A program made the position numbers and the translations under genes. Shown one piece after another: positions 36,521-45,440 of a stretch of DNA of 64,000 nucleotides (positions within the stretch are counted from its first letter, which is position 1; every line of letters starts with the position of its first letter). This DNA comes from Azospirillum sp. TSA2s (GTDB taxonomy: Bacteria > Pseudomonadota > Alphaproteobacteria > Azospirillales > Azospirillaceae): the NCBI RefSeq assembly GCF_004923315.1, contig NZ_CP039648.1, forward strand, positions 538,501 to 602,500, given 5' to 3'. Under the pieces are notes generated by a model. It was not told the origin of the DNA. It saw only the letters and a list, made by a program, of their open reading frames with translations, and searched no databases.

Positions 36521-38478
36521 CCGCTAGCGCAGGCGACATCGTGGACGGGCTGCGCGCCCTGATCCGCGACGGGATCCGCAAGGGCGGCGGGGAAGCGGAC
36601 TTGCGCGCGGCGGCCCCGGCCTTTGGAATGCGCCTGCGCCGGGTGCGCTTGCAGCCGGGCAGCCGGGGGACGACGCCCTGGTGGCAGCGCGACCAGGGGC
36701 CGCTGTTGGCCTTCCGGCAGATCGATGGCGGACCGGTGCTGCTGCTCCCCGATCGGCGTGGCAGCTATCGTCTGGAGGAGACCGACGGCCGTTCCCGCGC
36801 GATGGATGCCACTCTCGCCGCGACGCTTTCCCCCGATGCCTGCGCCCCTGTCCGCGCCGGAGGTGTCGAGCCGCTGACGCCGGCGCGATGGCTGGAAGTT
36901 GCGCTGAGCGACGGCCGGGACGACCGGATGCTGGCACTGTTCGCGGCGGCCGGCTGTGGCGTCGCGGCGGTGCTGCCGGCGGTGGCGGTGCTGCTGCTGG
37001 GCGAGCGCGCACTGGCGCGCGGCGCGATGGCGTTAGCCGCCCTGGCCGTGGTTCTCCTGCTCGCGGCATCGGCGGCCGGACTGTGCGATCGGGTGCGGCG
37101 GGTCGCCTCGGCACGCTCCGGCGCGGCATCGGACCTCGGGCTGCATGGCCTGCTGTGGGAGCGGCTTCTGGCCGTCCCGCCCGCCATGTTGCGGGCGGTC
37201 GCCGGTGCCGTTCAGGAAGACCGGCTGCGCGACGGCATCACCGCGATGCAGCAGGCGGTCGCAGGTCGCGATGCGATGGTCGAGGCTTTGGTCCGGCTGG
37301 GGCCGGCGCTGGTGGTGATGGGATGGGCCGCAGCTTGGCCGGCGCTGGCAGGCGGGTTCATGATGATCGTGGGCGGGCTGCTGCACGCGTGGCTGTTGCG
37401 CCGGTCCGCACGGATACGGCGGGCGGGGCGGGATGCTGCGGCGGACTCCTGGTACAGGATAGAACTCCCGGCCGCCAGCCTGCCGCAGCTTCGCCTTCTG
37501 GGGGCCGATCGCTGGGCGGCGGATCGGGCGATGTCGGCCTTACGCAATCTGTCCGCCCAGGTCGGGCTCGCGGCGGCACGCAGGGCCGACGCCGACGCGG
37601 TCGCACAGGCGCTGATGCTGGGAGTGCCGCTTCTGGTCGGCGGACTGGCGATGCGGGAGGGCAGCGGCCTGCCCGTCGCAGCCGCCGCAGCCTTGGCGGC
37701 GTTGCCGGCGGTGCGGACCGTGCTGGGGTTGGCGGGAGCGTTCGGCCGGCTTCCCGATGGCGAACTGATCGCCCCCCTGCGCCCGCTGCTGGAGGCGGCA
37801 CCCGACAGTCCGCCCGGCGCGCCCGATCCCGGACCGGTAGAGCGCCTGGACCTCTGCGACGTCACCTTCACCCATCCGCGAGCGCCGGCGCCCTGCCTGC
37901 GCGGCGTGTCGCTCAGCCTTGCGCGGGGGCAGGTGGTGGCGGTTGCCGGCCCATCCGGCAGCGGAAAATCCACGCTGATCGCGCTGGCGCTCGGCCTGCT
38001 TCGGCCGGATTCGGGAATGGTGCGGATCAATGGCCGCGACCTTCGCAGCCTGGATGCCGCCGCCGTCCGTGGCCGCATCGGCGCCGTTCTGCAGGACGAG
38101 CAGATCGGGGTGGCGACCATCAGGTCGGTCATCCTGGGCATGGCGCCGCTGCCGGTCGAGCGCGCGTGGGAGGCGGCGCGGCTGGTCCGGCTCGACACCG
38201 ACATCGCGGCCCTGCCGATGGGCATCCAGACGCTGGTGGGCGAGGACTCCTTCCCGGCCGGATTGATGCAGCGGCTGCTGATCGCCCGCGCGCTGGCCCG
38301 CGATCCGGATCTCCTGGTTCTAGACGAGGCGACCGCCGCGCTGGACGAGGATATGCAGGCCGCCCTGTTCGCCGACCTGCGCGCCCGCGGCATCGCCGTG
38401 CTGGTGGCGAGCCACCGCCCGTTCACGCTCGCGCTCGCAGACCAAGTGCTCGACCTGTCCGGCTCGGCACGAAGCTGA
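36517..38478 (+). CDS. second ABC half-exporter of the NHLM system (ATP-binding/permease protein)
   Basis: ABC half-transporter of 653 residues, shorter than many relatives because little precedes the WWQRDQGPLLAFRQIDGGPV block that is typical of NHLM ATP-binding proteins. The membrane domain spans about 150-415. The ATPase domain has Walker A GPSGSGKS (Lys484), a Q-loop (AVLQDEQ), Walker B LLVLDEATAALD with catalytic Glu604 and H-loop His633 (VASHRPFT). The signature motif is degenerate: FPAGL (579-583) instead of LSGGQ. It is therefore the exact complement of the upstream ATPase and probably forms a heterodimer with it. The GTG start overlaps the upstream stop (GTGA). It ends 20 bp from the convergent LysR gene. 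Confidence 0.88.
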   Translation: MTASAGDIVDGLRALIRDGIRKGGGEADLRAAAPAFGMRLRRVRLQPGSRGTTPWWQRDQGPLLAFRQIDGGPVLLLPDRRGSYRLEETDGRSRAMDATLAATLSPDACAPVRAGGVEPLTPARWLEVALSDGRDDRMLALFAAAGCGVAAVLPAVAVLLLGERALARGAMALAALAVVLLLAASAAGLCDRVRRVASARSGAASDLGLHGLLWERLLAVPPAMLRAVAGAVQEDRLRDGITAMQQAVAGRDAMVEALVRLGPALVVMGWAAAWPALAGGFMMIVGGLLHAWLLRRSARIRRAGRDAAADSWYRIELPAASLPQLRLLGADRWAADRAMSALRNLSAQVGLAAARRADADAVAQALMLGVPLLVGGLAMREGSGLPVAAAAALAALPAVRTVLGLAGAFGRLPDGELIAPLRPLLEAAPDSPPGAPDPGPVERLDLCDVTFTHPRAPAPCLRGVSLSLARGQVVAVAGPSGSGKSTLIALALGLLRPDSGMVRINGRDLRSLDAAAVRGRIGAVLQDEQIGVATIRSVILGMAPLPVERAWEAARLVRLDTDIAALPMGIQTLVGEDSFPAGLMQRLLIARALARDPDLLVLDEATAALDEDMQAALFADLRARGIAVLVASHRPFTLALADQVLDLSGSARS

Positions 38479-38497
38479 CCGGCCGGCCGCAAGCCGC

Positions 38498-39397
38498 TCA
38501 CCGATACTCCGGCCGCCGCGCCAGCCCGTCCTTCAGGTGCCGGATGGCCGCATGCACCTTCGCCGGCACGTGCCGTTTCTGCGGATAGACCGCCCACACC
38601 GCCGTGTTGGGCGGCTGGTGACGGTCCAGCAGGGAAACCAGACGCCCCTCCGCCACCGGCCCGCGCACGTAATAGTCCGGCAACTGGCACAGCCCGAACC
38701 CACGCAGTGCCGCGTCCAGCACCGAGAAGCCGCTGTTGCAGCGCCAGCGCCCGCGCGGGCGGAACAGCCAGTCCTGGCCGTTGTCGTCGAACAGCCAATG
38801 GTCGGTGGTGCCGATCAGGCATTGGTGGCTGCTGAGGCTCGCGAGGCTGTCGGGCGTGCCGTGACGCTCCAGATAGGTCGGGGCGGCGCACAGATGCATG
38901 ACGCGCGGGGCGATGCGCGTCGCCACCAGACTCGATTCGCTGAGGCGTCCGAGGCGGATCGCCAGATCGTACCCTTCCTGCACCAGATCGAGCTGGCGGT
39001 TGGTCAACTCCACCTCGATGCTCAGTTGCGGGTGGCGCTCCATCAGGTCATTGATCAGCGGCATGATGAACTGCTCGCCATAGGCGGTGGCGCTGGTCAT
39101 GCGCAGCAGCCCCTTCACCTCGCTGGCGCTGCCGCCCTGCAGAGCGCCGACCGCGAGAAAGGCGTCGTCGCGCTGTTCCGCCAGCCGCTGGCAGCGGGCG
39201 AGGAAGGCCCGGCCGCTCTCGGTCAGGCTGACCTTGCGGGTGGTGCGGTAGAACAGGCGGGCCTGCAGCCGGTCCTCCAGCCGCGCCACACTGCGGCTGA
39301 CATGGGAGGAGGAGACGCGCAGCCGTTCCGCCGCGCGGGAGAAGCTGCCGCTCTCCGCCACCGCCACGAATTCGTCGATGCCGTCCCAGCCGCTCAT
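38498..39397 (-). CDS. LysR-family regulator divergent from the formaldehyde genes
   Basis: Regulator of 299 residues: N-terminal winged HTH (DGIDEFVAVAESGSFSRAAE, then SSHVSRSVARLEDRLQARLF with YRTTRKVSLTESG), followed by a substrate-binding-type effector domain (LLRMTSATAYGEQFIMPLIN). It belongs to the AaeR/DmlR-like group by general look. The gene is divergent from frmA with 135 bp between the starts, and an imperfect 26-bp inverted repeat lies in that gap, so control of the formaldehyde oxidation genes is likely. The start at 39397 is chosen because the HTH begins there and AGGGTG stands upstream; the frame is open far upstream as a shadow of frmA. Confidence 0.9.
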   Translation of the reverse strand: MSGWDGIDEFVAVAESGSFSRAAERLRVSSSHVSRSVARLEDRLQARLFYRTTRKVSLTESGRAFLARCQRLAEQRDDAFLAVGALQGGSASEVKGLLRMTSATAYGEQFIMPLINDLMERHPQLSIEVELTNRQLDLVQEGYDLAIRLGRLSESSLVATRIAPRVMHLCAAPTYLERHGTPDSLASLSSHQCLIGTTDHWLFDDNGQDWLFRPRGRWRCNSGFSVLDAALRGFGLCQLPDYYVRGPVAEGRLVSLLDRHQPPNTAVWAVYPQKRHVPAKVHAAIRHLKDGLARRPEYR

Positions 39398-39412
39398 CGA
39401 ATTACACCCTGA

Positions 39413-40651
<1,239 letters not shown>

Positions 40652-40659
40652 GGTGACAA

Positions 40660-40692
40660 GGGCTCCCTTCTCCGTATCGGGGGAGGGAGCCT
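40660..40692 (+). terminator. intercistronic hairpin between frmA and fghA
   Basis: GGGCTCCCTTCTCC and GGGGAGGGAGCC pair around a short loop between the two formaldehyde genes. No T tract follows, so it more likely limits or stabilises transcript than ends it. Confidence 0.35.
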
Positions 40693-40722
40693 TGCCGCCA
40701 TCGATTTTCAAAAGGCGTTTCC

Positions 40723-41574
40723 ATGACCGACCCCCTGACCACCCTGTCGGAAACCCGTGTCTTCGGCGGCCGTCTGAAACGGGTGCGGCACCAGTCCGCG
40801 GCGGTGAATTGCGAGATGACCTTCGCGATCTTCCTGCCGCCGCAGGTGGAGGCCGGCGCGACGGTTCCGGTCTTCTACTGGCTGTCGGGCCTGACCTGCA
40901 CCGACGAGAACTTCACCCAGAAGGCCGGCGCCTTCCGCGTCGCGGCGGAGCTTGGCCTCGCCATCGTCGCCCCCGACACCAGCCCGCGCGGGGAGGGGGT
41001 GCCCGGCGATCCCGACGGCTCCTGGGACTTCGGCCAGGGGGCCGGATTCTATGTCGATGCGACCGAGGAACCCTGGGCGCGCAACTACCGCATGCACGAC
41101 TACGTGACGCGGGAGTTGCCGGCACTGATCGAGGAGAATTTCCCGGTCACCGACCGCCGGTCCATCGCCGGCCATTCGATGGGCGGGCATGGCGCGCTGG
41201 TCTGCGCGCTGAAGCATCCCGGCTTCTACAAGGCGGTGTCGGCCTTCGCCCCCATCGTCAACCCGGCGGCGGTGCCCTGGGGCGAAAAGGCCTTCGGGCG
41301 CTATCTGGGTCCGGACCGCGACCGCTGGCTGGAATGGGACGCCTGCGCGCTGATCAGGACCGCGACGGAGCGGCTGCCGATCCTGATCGACCAGGGCGAC
41401 CGCGACAGCTTCCTGGAAGTACAACTGAAGCCGGAGGCACTGGTCGCCGCGGCGCAGGAGGTCGGACACCCGGTGACGCTGCGCATGCAGCCGGGCTACG
41501 ACCACAGCTATTTCTTCATCAGCACGTTCATCGAGGACCATCTGCGCCATCATGCGGCGGCGCTGGTGGGGTAG
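40723..41574 (+). CDS. fghA: S-formylglutathione hydrolase
   Basis: Esterase-D-family alpha/beta hydrolase of 283 residues that splits S-formylglutathione into formate and glutathione, completing formaldehyde detoxification. The catalytic triad is visible: Ser152 in [10 protein letters not shown], Asp228 in [10 protein letters not shown] and His261 in [10 protein letters not shown]. The family signature [17 protein letters not shown] is intact. It lies 71 bp after frmA on the same strand, with a GC-rich hairpin between. The formate made could be handled by the FNT transporter or a dehydrogenase elsewhere (inference). A palindromic repeat follows the gene. Confidence 0.96.
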   Translation: MTDPLTTLSETRVFGGRLKRVRHQSAAVNCEMTFAIFLPPQVEAGATVPVFYWLSGLTCTDENFTQKAGAFRVAAELGLAIVAPDTSPRGEGVPGDPDGSWDFGQGAGFYVDATEEPWARNYRMHDYVTRELPALIEENFPVTDRRSIAGHSMGGHGALVCALKHPGFYKAVSAFAPIVNPAAVPWGEKAFGRYLGPDRDRWLEWDACALIRTATERLPILIDQGDRDSFLEVQLKPEALVAAAQEVGHPVTLRMQPGYDHSYFFISTFIEDHLRHHAAALVG

Positions 41575-41587
41575 GGGCTGATTGGGC

Positions 41588-41709
41588 GGAGTTAGACCCC
41601 CACCTATCCTCCCCCGCTGGGCGGGGGAGGGACTGCCGCTGCTATTCCGAACAAGCACTTGCCCCCTCCCCCGCCCAGCGGGGGAGGGTTGGGGTGGGGG
41701 TCTAACTCA
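41588..41709. repeat. 122-bp inverted-repeat element between convergent genes
   Basis: The left arm (from 41588) GAGTTAGACCCCCACC and then CCTCCCCCGCTGGGCGGGGG is mirrored by the right arm ending TAACTC at about 41708. Each arm also folds on itself (CCCCCGCTGGGCGGGGG and CCCCCGCCCAGCGGGGG). The spacer is about 32 bp. This is the form of a dispersed intergenic palindromic element (REP/BIME-like), common in GC-rich alphaproteobacteria. Placed between fghA and the convergent DUF1513 gene it can end transcription from both sides. Confidence 0.8.
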
Positions 41710-41714
41710 GCCCC

Positions 41715-42860
41715 TCAAGCCACCCGCCGCGTCAGGTGGTTGTCCCAGCGGAAGGCCGGTGCCTTGCGCTCCGGTCCCGCTTCGGCGCTGACCGACACCG
41801 GCTCGATCACGCCAAGCCCGCTGGTCGCCAGATACCCTTCGCCGTTGGGAGCCAGACCGCAGCCGTCAGCCAGCGCGGTGGAGCCCAGCCATGCCCCGTC
41901 CGCCGCGTTCCACAGCCCGATGAGCCCGCCCATCGGCGAACTGGCGGCCACCGTCTTGCCATCCGACGCGACGCTGCCGATGTAGCCCTGCATGCGTGAC
42001 AGCACATCCTCCGGTGCGTCGAACAGGCGGACCGCGCCGCTGCCGGGACGGTGAGCGCCGGTCAGGGGCTGCAGCATGCCGATGGGGCGTTCGTCCTGAA
42101 CACCGAAGGCGACCCCGCCGTCGTCCAGCAGGGCGATGTGACGGATGCCGAGATTGGCGTGCTCCTCCGGCAGGCGGACCTTGTCGAGCAGCTTGCCGGT
42201 CGCCGCCTCCACATAGGTCAGCGAGCTGTCCATGCTGTCGAGGTTCAGCTTGGCCCGGCCGGTGTCGGGGTGGGTGATGACGCCGCCGTTGGCGACGGCC
42301 AAGGTCGTGCCGTCGCGCATCAGGATCAACTCGTGCGGACCAAGCCCATGGGTCGGAATGACGCCGATCCGGCGATAGCCGTCGGTGGCGTCGTAGACGC
42401 CGATGGCGCCCTCCTCGCGCGGGACGTCGTCCTCGGCGACATAGAGGATGCGGCCGTCGGCCGAATAATCGCCATGGCCGGTGAAGCGGCGGTCGTCGGG
42501 CGCCCGCACCACCGGGCCGGGGGTGCCGTCCGCCAGCGACAGGGTCTGGAACCAGCGGCCGGGACGGCGGGCGAAGACGACGGCCTCGGCGACGCCGGGA
42601 CGCGGCATGATGGCGTGGGCGCGGCCCGGCGTGGCGGTGGTGAACAGCACCTTGCCGCCGCGATCCAGCGCCGCGACGCCGAAGCTTGGCTCCGCGCCGG
42701 CGGTGGCATAGGCGTTGAGATAGAGCGTGCCGGCGTCCGCCGCATGGGCCTTGCCGGTCAGCACGGCCAGCAATCCGCCGACGATGCGCCCACCCAAGGT
42801 TCGCCCAGCAAAGGCCGGCCCGGCGACCATGCCCAGGATGTTCCTGCGGTCCATCGCCAT
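41715..42860 (-). CDS. DUF1513 exported beta-propeller-like protein of iron locus
   Basis: Protein of 381 residues with a twin-arginine-like signal (MDRRNILGMVAGPAFAG) and a DUF1513 domain: repeated beta-strand units such as RFTGHGDYSADGRILYVAED, GVIPTHGLGPHELILMRDG, LAVANGGVITHPDTGRAKLN and GIRHIALLDDGG. Proteins of this family occur last in imelysin/di-heme oxidoreductase operons and are thought to act in periplasmic iron uptake; the exact role is not known. The start at 42860 lies 2 bp after the stop of the imelysin gene, with GGAG upstream; an ATG at 42854 is also possible. It is the last gene of the five-gene iron operon. Confidence 0.85.
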   Translation of the reverse strand: MAMDRRNILGMVAGPAFAGRTLGGRIVGGLLAVLTGKAHAADAGTLYLNAYATAGAEPSFGVAALDRGGKVLFTTATPGRAHAIMPRPGVAEAVVFARRPGRWFQTLSLADGTPGPVVRAPDDRRFTGHGDYSADGRILYVAEDDVPREEGAIGVYDATDGYRRIGVIPTHGLGPHELILMRDGTTLAVANGGVITHPDTGRAKLNLDSMDSSLTYVEAATGKLLDKVRLPEEHANLGIRHIALLDDGGVAFGVQDERPIGMLQPLTGAHRPGSGAVRLFDAPEDVLSRMQGYIGSVASDGKTVAASSPMGGLIGLWNAADGAWLGSTALADGCGLAPNGEGYLATSGLGVIEPVSVSAEAGPERKAPAFRWDNHLTRRVA

Positions 42861-42862
42861 GG

Positions 42863-43978
42863 TCAGTCTCCGTCCAGTTCGTTGAAGCCCAGCGTGATGT
42901 CCAGCAGCGGGGCCAGCGTGCCCAGCATCTCCACCCGCGCCGCCTTGACCAGTCGCAGCGCGCTCTCCGTCTTCTTGCGGGAGGTGGGGTCGGTCACCGC
43001 CTTGTCCAGCGGACCGGGGATCGCCTCCACCGCGCTGATCGCGGCGGCGAAGCTCTCGTCGATGGCCTGCTTGGCGGTCGCGCCGTCGTCATTGGCGGGC
43101 AGCAGCGAGACGAAGCCCGGCCCGCCATGCTCACCCATCAGCAGGGCGCGCAGCCCTTCCAGGTTCAGCGCGATGTTGCGGAGCGACCGGCCGCTGCGCA
43201 ACGCCTCCACCACCATCGGCTTGGCGTCCTCGATGCCGCCACCGAGCGGGGCCATCAGCTTCTGGTCGATCACCACCTGCATGGCGGTGATGGCGGCGGA
43301 ATAGAGCGTGTTGACCGCTTCCGAGGCGGTCGGGCCGAGGACGGTCGGCTGCCCGGCGGCGAGCGGCGCCTCCAGCTCCTTCCAGCCGTCGCGCGCTTCG
43401 GTTGCGATGGCGGCGATGTTGCGGGCGGCGGCGACGGCCAACTGCCCGCGGTATTTCTTGGCCTCGCTGCCGGTGAAATTGTCCGCGGTGACGCCCTCGT
43501 CGAACAGCAGCCGTTCCAGCACGGTCAGCCCCTGCACCGCCGCGCTCTGGCGGGCGAGCGCACCCGGCTGCAGCAGCTTGGGGTCATGGTCGCGCAGGAT
43601 CTGGCCGATCTGGCGCTGGACCACGCCCGGCCGCTCCGGCCAGAAGGACATGCGGTCGGCGCGCAGATTCATGGTGAGGGGACCCGGCCGCAGATGCTGC
43701 ACGGACGCCCAGGCATCGGTGACCTTGGTGTGGGCCGCGCGCGCCTCCTCCAGTCCGGCGGCGGTGGGGCCGGCGGCGAAGCGGTCGAGCGTCTCGACAT
43801 AGGTATTGGCGGCGGCGACCAGCGCGTCGAAGCGCGGCAGGGCATGGGTGCGGACCATGCCGCCCAGGAAGGCGGCGTCCTTGTCGGACTGGCGGGCGGC
43901 GAAGGCCGGGGTCCGCGGCAGCAGAGCCGCCACGGCGGCGGCGGCGGACATCAGTCCAAGCACTATGCGGCGTCGCAT
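42863..43978 (-). CDS. imelysin-family periplasmic protein (second copy)
   Basis: Protein of 371 residues with a Sec signal (RRRIVLGLMSAAAAVAALLP, then RTPAFA) and an imelysin/IrpA-like helical domain. The region that in many imelysins reads GxHxxE appears here as QGLTVLERLLFDEG, so the motif His is missing, unlike in the larger imelysin encoded upstream. Such second copies accompany di-heme oxidoreductases and DUF1513 proteins in iron-regulated operons. It should act in the periplasm as an iron-binding or iron-handling protein. It is 2 bp from DUF1513 and 51 bp after the di-heme gene. Confidence 0.85.
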   Translation of the reverse strand: MRRRIVLGLMSAAAAVAALLPRTPAFAARQSDKDAAFLGGMVRTHALPRFDALVAAANTYVETLDRFAAGPTAAGLEEARAAHTKVTDAWASVQHLRPGPLTMNLRADRMSFWPERPGVVQRQIGQILRDHDPKLLQPGALARQSAAVQGLTVLERLLFDEGVTADNFTGSEAKKYRGQLAVAAARNIAAIATEARDGWKELEAPLAAGQPTVLGPTASEAVNTLYSAAITAMQVVIDQKLMAPLGGGIEDAKPMVVEALRSGRSLRNIALNLEGLRALLMGEHGGPGFVSLLPANDDGATAKQAIDESFAAAISAVEAIPGPLDKAVTDPTSRKKTESALRLVKAARVEMLGTLAPLLDITLGFNELDGD

Positions 43979-44029
43979 ACGATCAAATCCCTTCTGCCGT
44001 TGGCGCGGATCGAAGCCCCCGCCCTTCCT

Positions 44030-45439
44030 TTACAAACCCAGCACATAACGCACCAGCCGTTTCCGCTCCCCACCCGCCAAGGCCATGAAGCGGTCCTTCG
44101 CCCCTTCCGCCTCGCCTCCATGCCACAGGATCGCTTCGGTGACACTGCGGGCGCGCCCGTCATGCAGGAGCGACAGTTGCCCGTCCTTGGCCGCCAGCCG
44201 GTTCAGGCCCCACAGCGGCGTGGTTCGCCAGTCCGATCCGCGCGCCTCGCCCATCGGCAGCTCGTCTCCCAATGCGGGGCCGAGGTCGTGGAGAAGCATG
44301 TCGCTGTGCGGGTAGATCGCGCGGTTGGAGAGGGCCGGGTGGGCCGGGTCCTCCGCCGTGCGCCAGGACGGGCGGTGGCAGGCGGCACAACCGGTGTCGG
44401 CGAACAGCTTGGTCCCCGCCTTGTCCTTCGGTGCCTCCAGGCTGCCGTCGGGCGGCAGGTCGCGCAGGTAGCCGTCGATCAGGCCGATGACCGTGCTGGG
44501 GATCTCCAGCCCCTCGAACTGCTTGGAATCGCCGTGCGGGGCCTCGCGGCAGGCGGTCTGCGCCGGGGTGCAGTCGCCCCACGGCTCGCGATAGGCCGGG
44601 GTCGACATGCCGATGTCGAGGCTGAAGGCTTCCGCATCCTGATGGTCCAGGGTGGGGTGCATCGCCTTCCAGCCGAAGCGGCCGATCTGCCGCTTGCCAT
44701 CCACCGTCACATGGTTCACCCGCCCGGCGACGGGACCGCCGGACGCCGCCTGCCGCGCGGCTTCGGCCTCGATCGCTTCGGCCGGGATGCGGTCGAGCAG
44801 GCCCATGCCATGGACGCGCGGCGGCACGCGGGCGGACATCACCGTCGCCTCGGCCAGCGGGCCATAGCCGAGATTCTCGACGACCGGCGTCGGATGGCGC
44901 AGGCGGACGGTCTCGCCGTCGGGAAAGCGCACCTCCTCCTCGCGGTAGGTGACGCGGGGGCGGCCTTCGATCACCTGTCCGAGAGTGGCGTTGGACTGGA
45001 TCTGCCGGCCATAGACCGGGTCGCTGTTCAGCTTGATCGCATAGCCGACGCCCTGGTCGCCCGCCACCGCCGGATCGGGCGGGCGTCCGCCGCCGGCGCG
45101 CGGATGGCAGGTGGCGCAGGAGCGCGCGTTGTAGAGCGGCCCGAGACCGTCCGCCGCCTGGGTCGCGGTGGGCGCCGCCACCCACATGCGGCGAAACAGC
45201 GCCTCGCCGATGCGGTTGTCGAGGCTGTCGGCGGCCTGGGCGGTGGGGGCGACGAGGAAGAGCAGGGCGGTCAGGGTGGTGGAACGGACCGCGCGTTTCC
45301 AAAGCGGAACGTCATCCCCGCGAAGGCGGGGATCCAGGGTCTGCATGGCGGTACTCGTGGAAAGGTCTGGATCCCCGCCTTCGCGGGGATGACGGGAACT
45401 GGTTTCCACTGGATCGGGTTCGGCTTTGCGTCGAAGCAT
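44030..45439 (-). CDS. di-heme oxidoreductase (DHOR/DUF1111) with repeat-derived N terminus
   Basis: Periplasmic cytochrome-c-type protein of 469 residues. Two haem sites are visible: Cys98-x2-Cys101-His102 (ARSCATCHPRAGGG) and GCAACHRPSWR nearer the C terminus, as in the di-haem oxidoreductase (thiol oxidoreductase/peroxidase-like) family. It may serve as redox partner in iron uptake. The ATG at 45439 starts one base after the stop of the multicopper oxidase gene (TGAGATG), so translation is coupled. The signal peptide (RSTTLTALLFLVAPTAQA) begins only at about residue 50, because residues 16-43 come from a palindromic repeat inserted in frame. A start at 45346, inside the repeat loop, is the only other choice. 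Confidence 0.87.
   Translation of the reverse strand: MLRRKAEPDPVETSSRHPREGGDPDLSTSTAMQTLDPRLRGDDVPLWKRAVRSTTLTALLFLVAPTAQAADSLDNRIGEALFRRMWVAAPTATQAADGLGPLYNARSCATCHPRAGGGRPPDPAVAGDQGVGYAIKLNSDPVYGRQIQSNATLGQVIEGRPRVTYREEEVRFPDGETVRLRHPTPVVENLGYGPLAEATVMSARVPPRVHGMGLLDRIPAEAIEAEAARQAASGGPVAGRVNHVTVDGKRQIGRFGWKAMHPTLDHQDAEAFSLDIGMSTPAYREPWGDCTPAQTACREAPHGDSKQFEGLEIPSTVIGLIDGYLRDLPPDGSLEAPKDKAGTKLFADTGCAACHRPSWRTAEDPAHPALSNRAIYPHSDMLLHDLGPALGDELPMGEARGSDWRTTPLWGLNRLAAKDGQLSLLHDGRARSVTEAILWHGGEAEGAKDRFMALAGGERKRLVRYVLGL
45311..45393. repeat. palindromic repeat element inside the di-heme oxidoreductase frame
   Basis: The arms GTCATCCCCGCGAAGGCGGG-GATCCAG (45311-45337) and the exact reverse complement (45367-45393) flank a 29-bp loop. 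This GTCATCCCCGCGAAGGCGGG palindrome is a dispersed element familiar from many proteobacterial genomes, usually between genes; when translated it gives the tell-tale PREGGDP and DPRLRGDD strings, both present here. Confidence 0.9.
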
Positions 45440-45440
45440 C

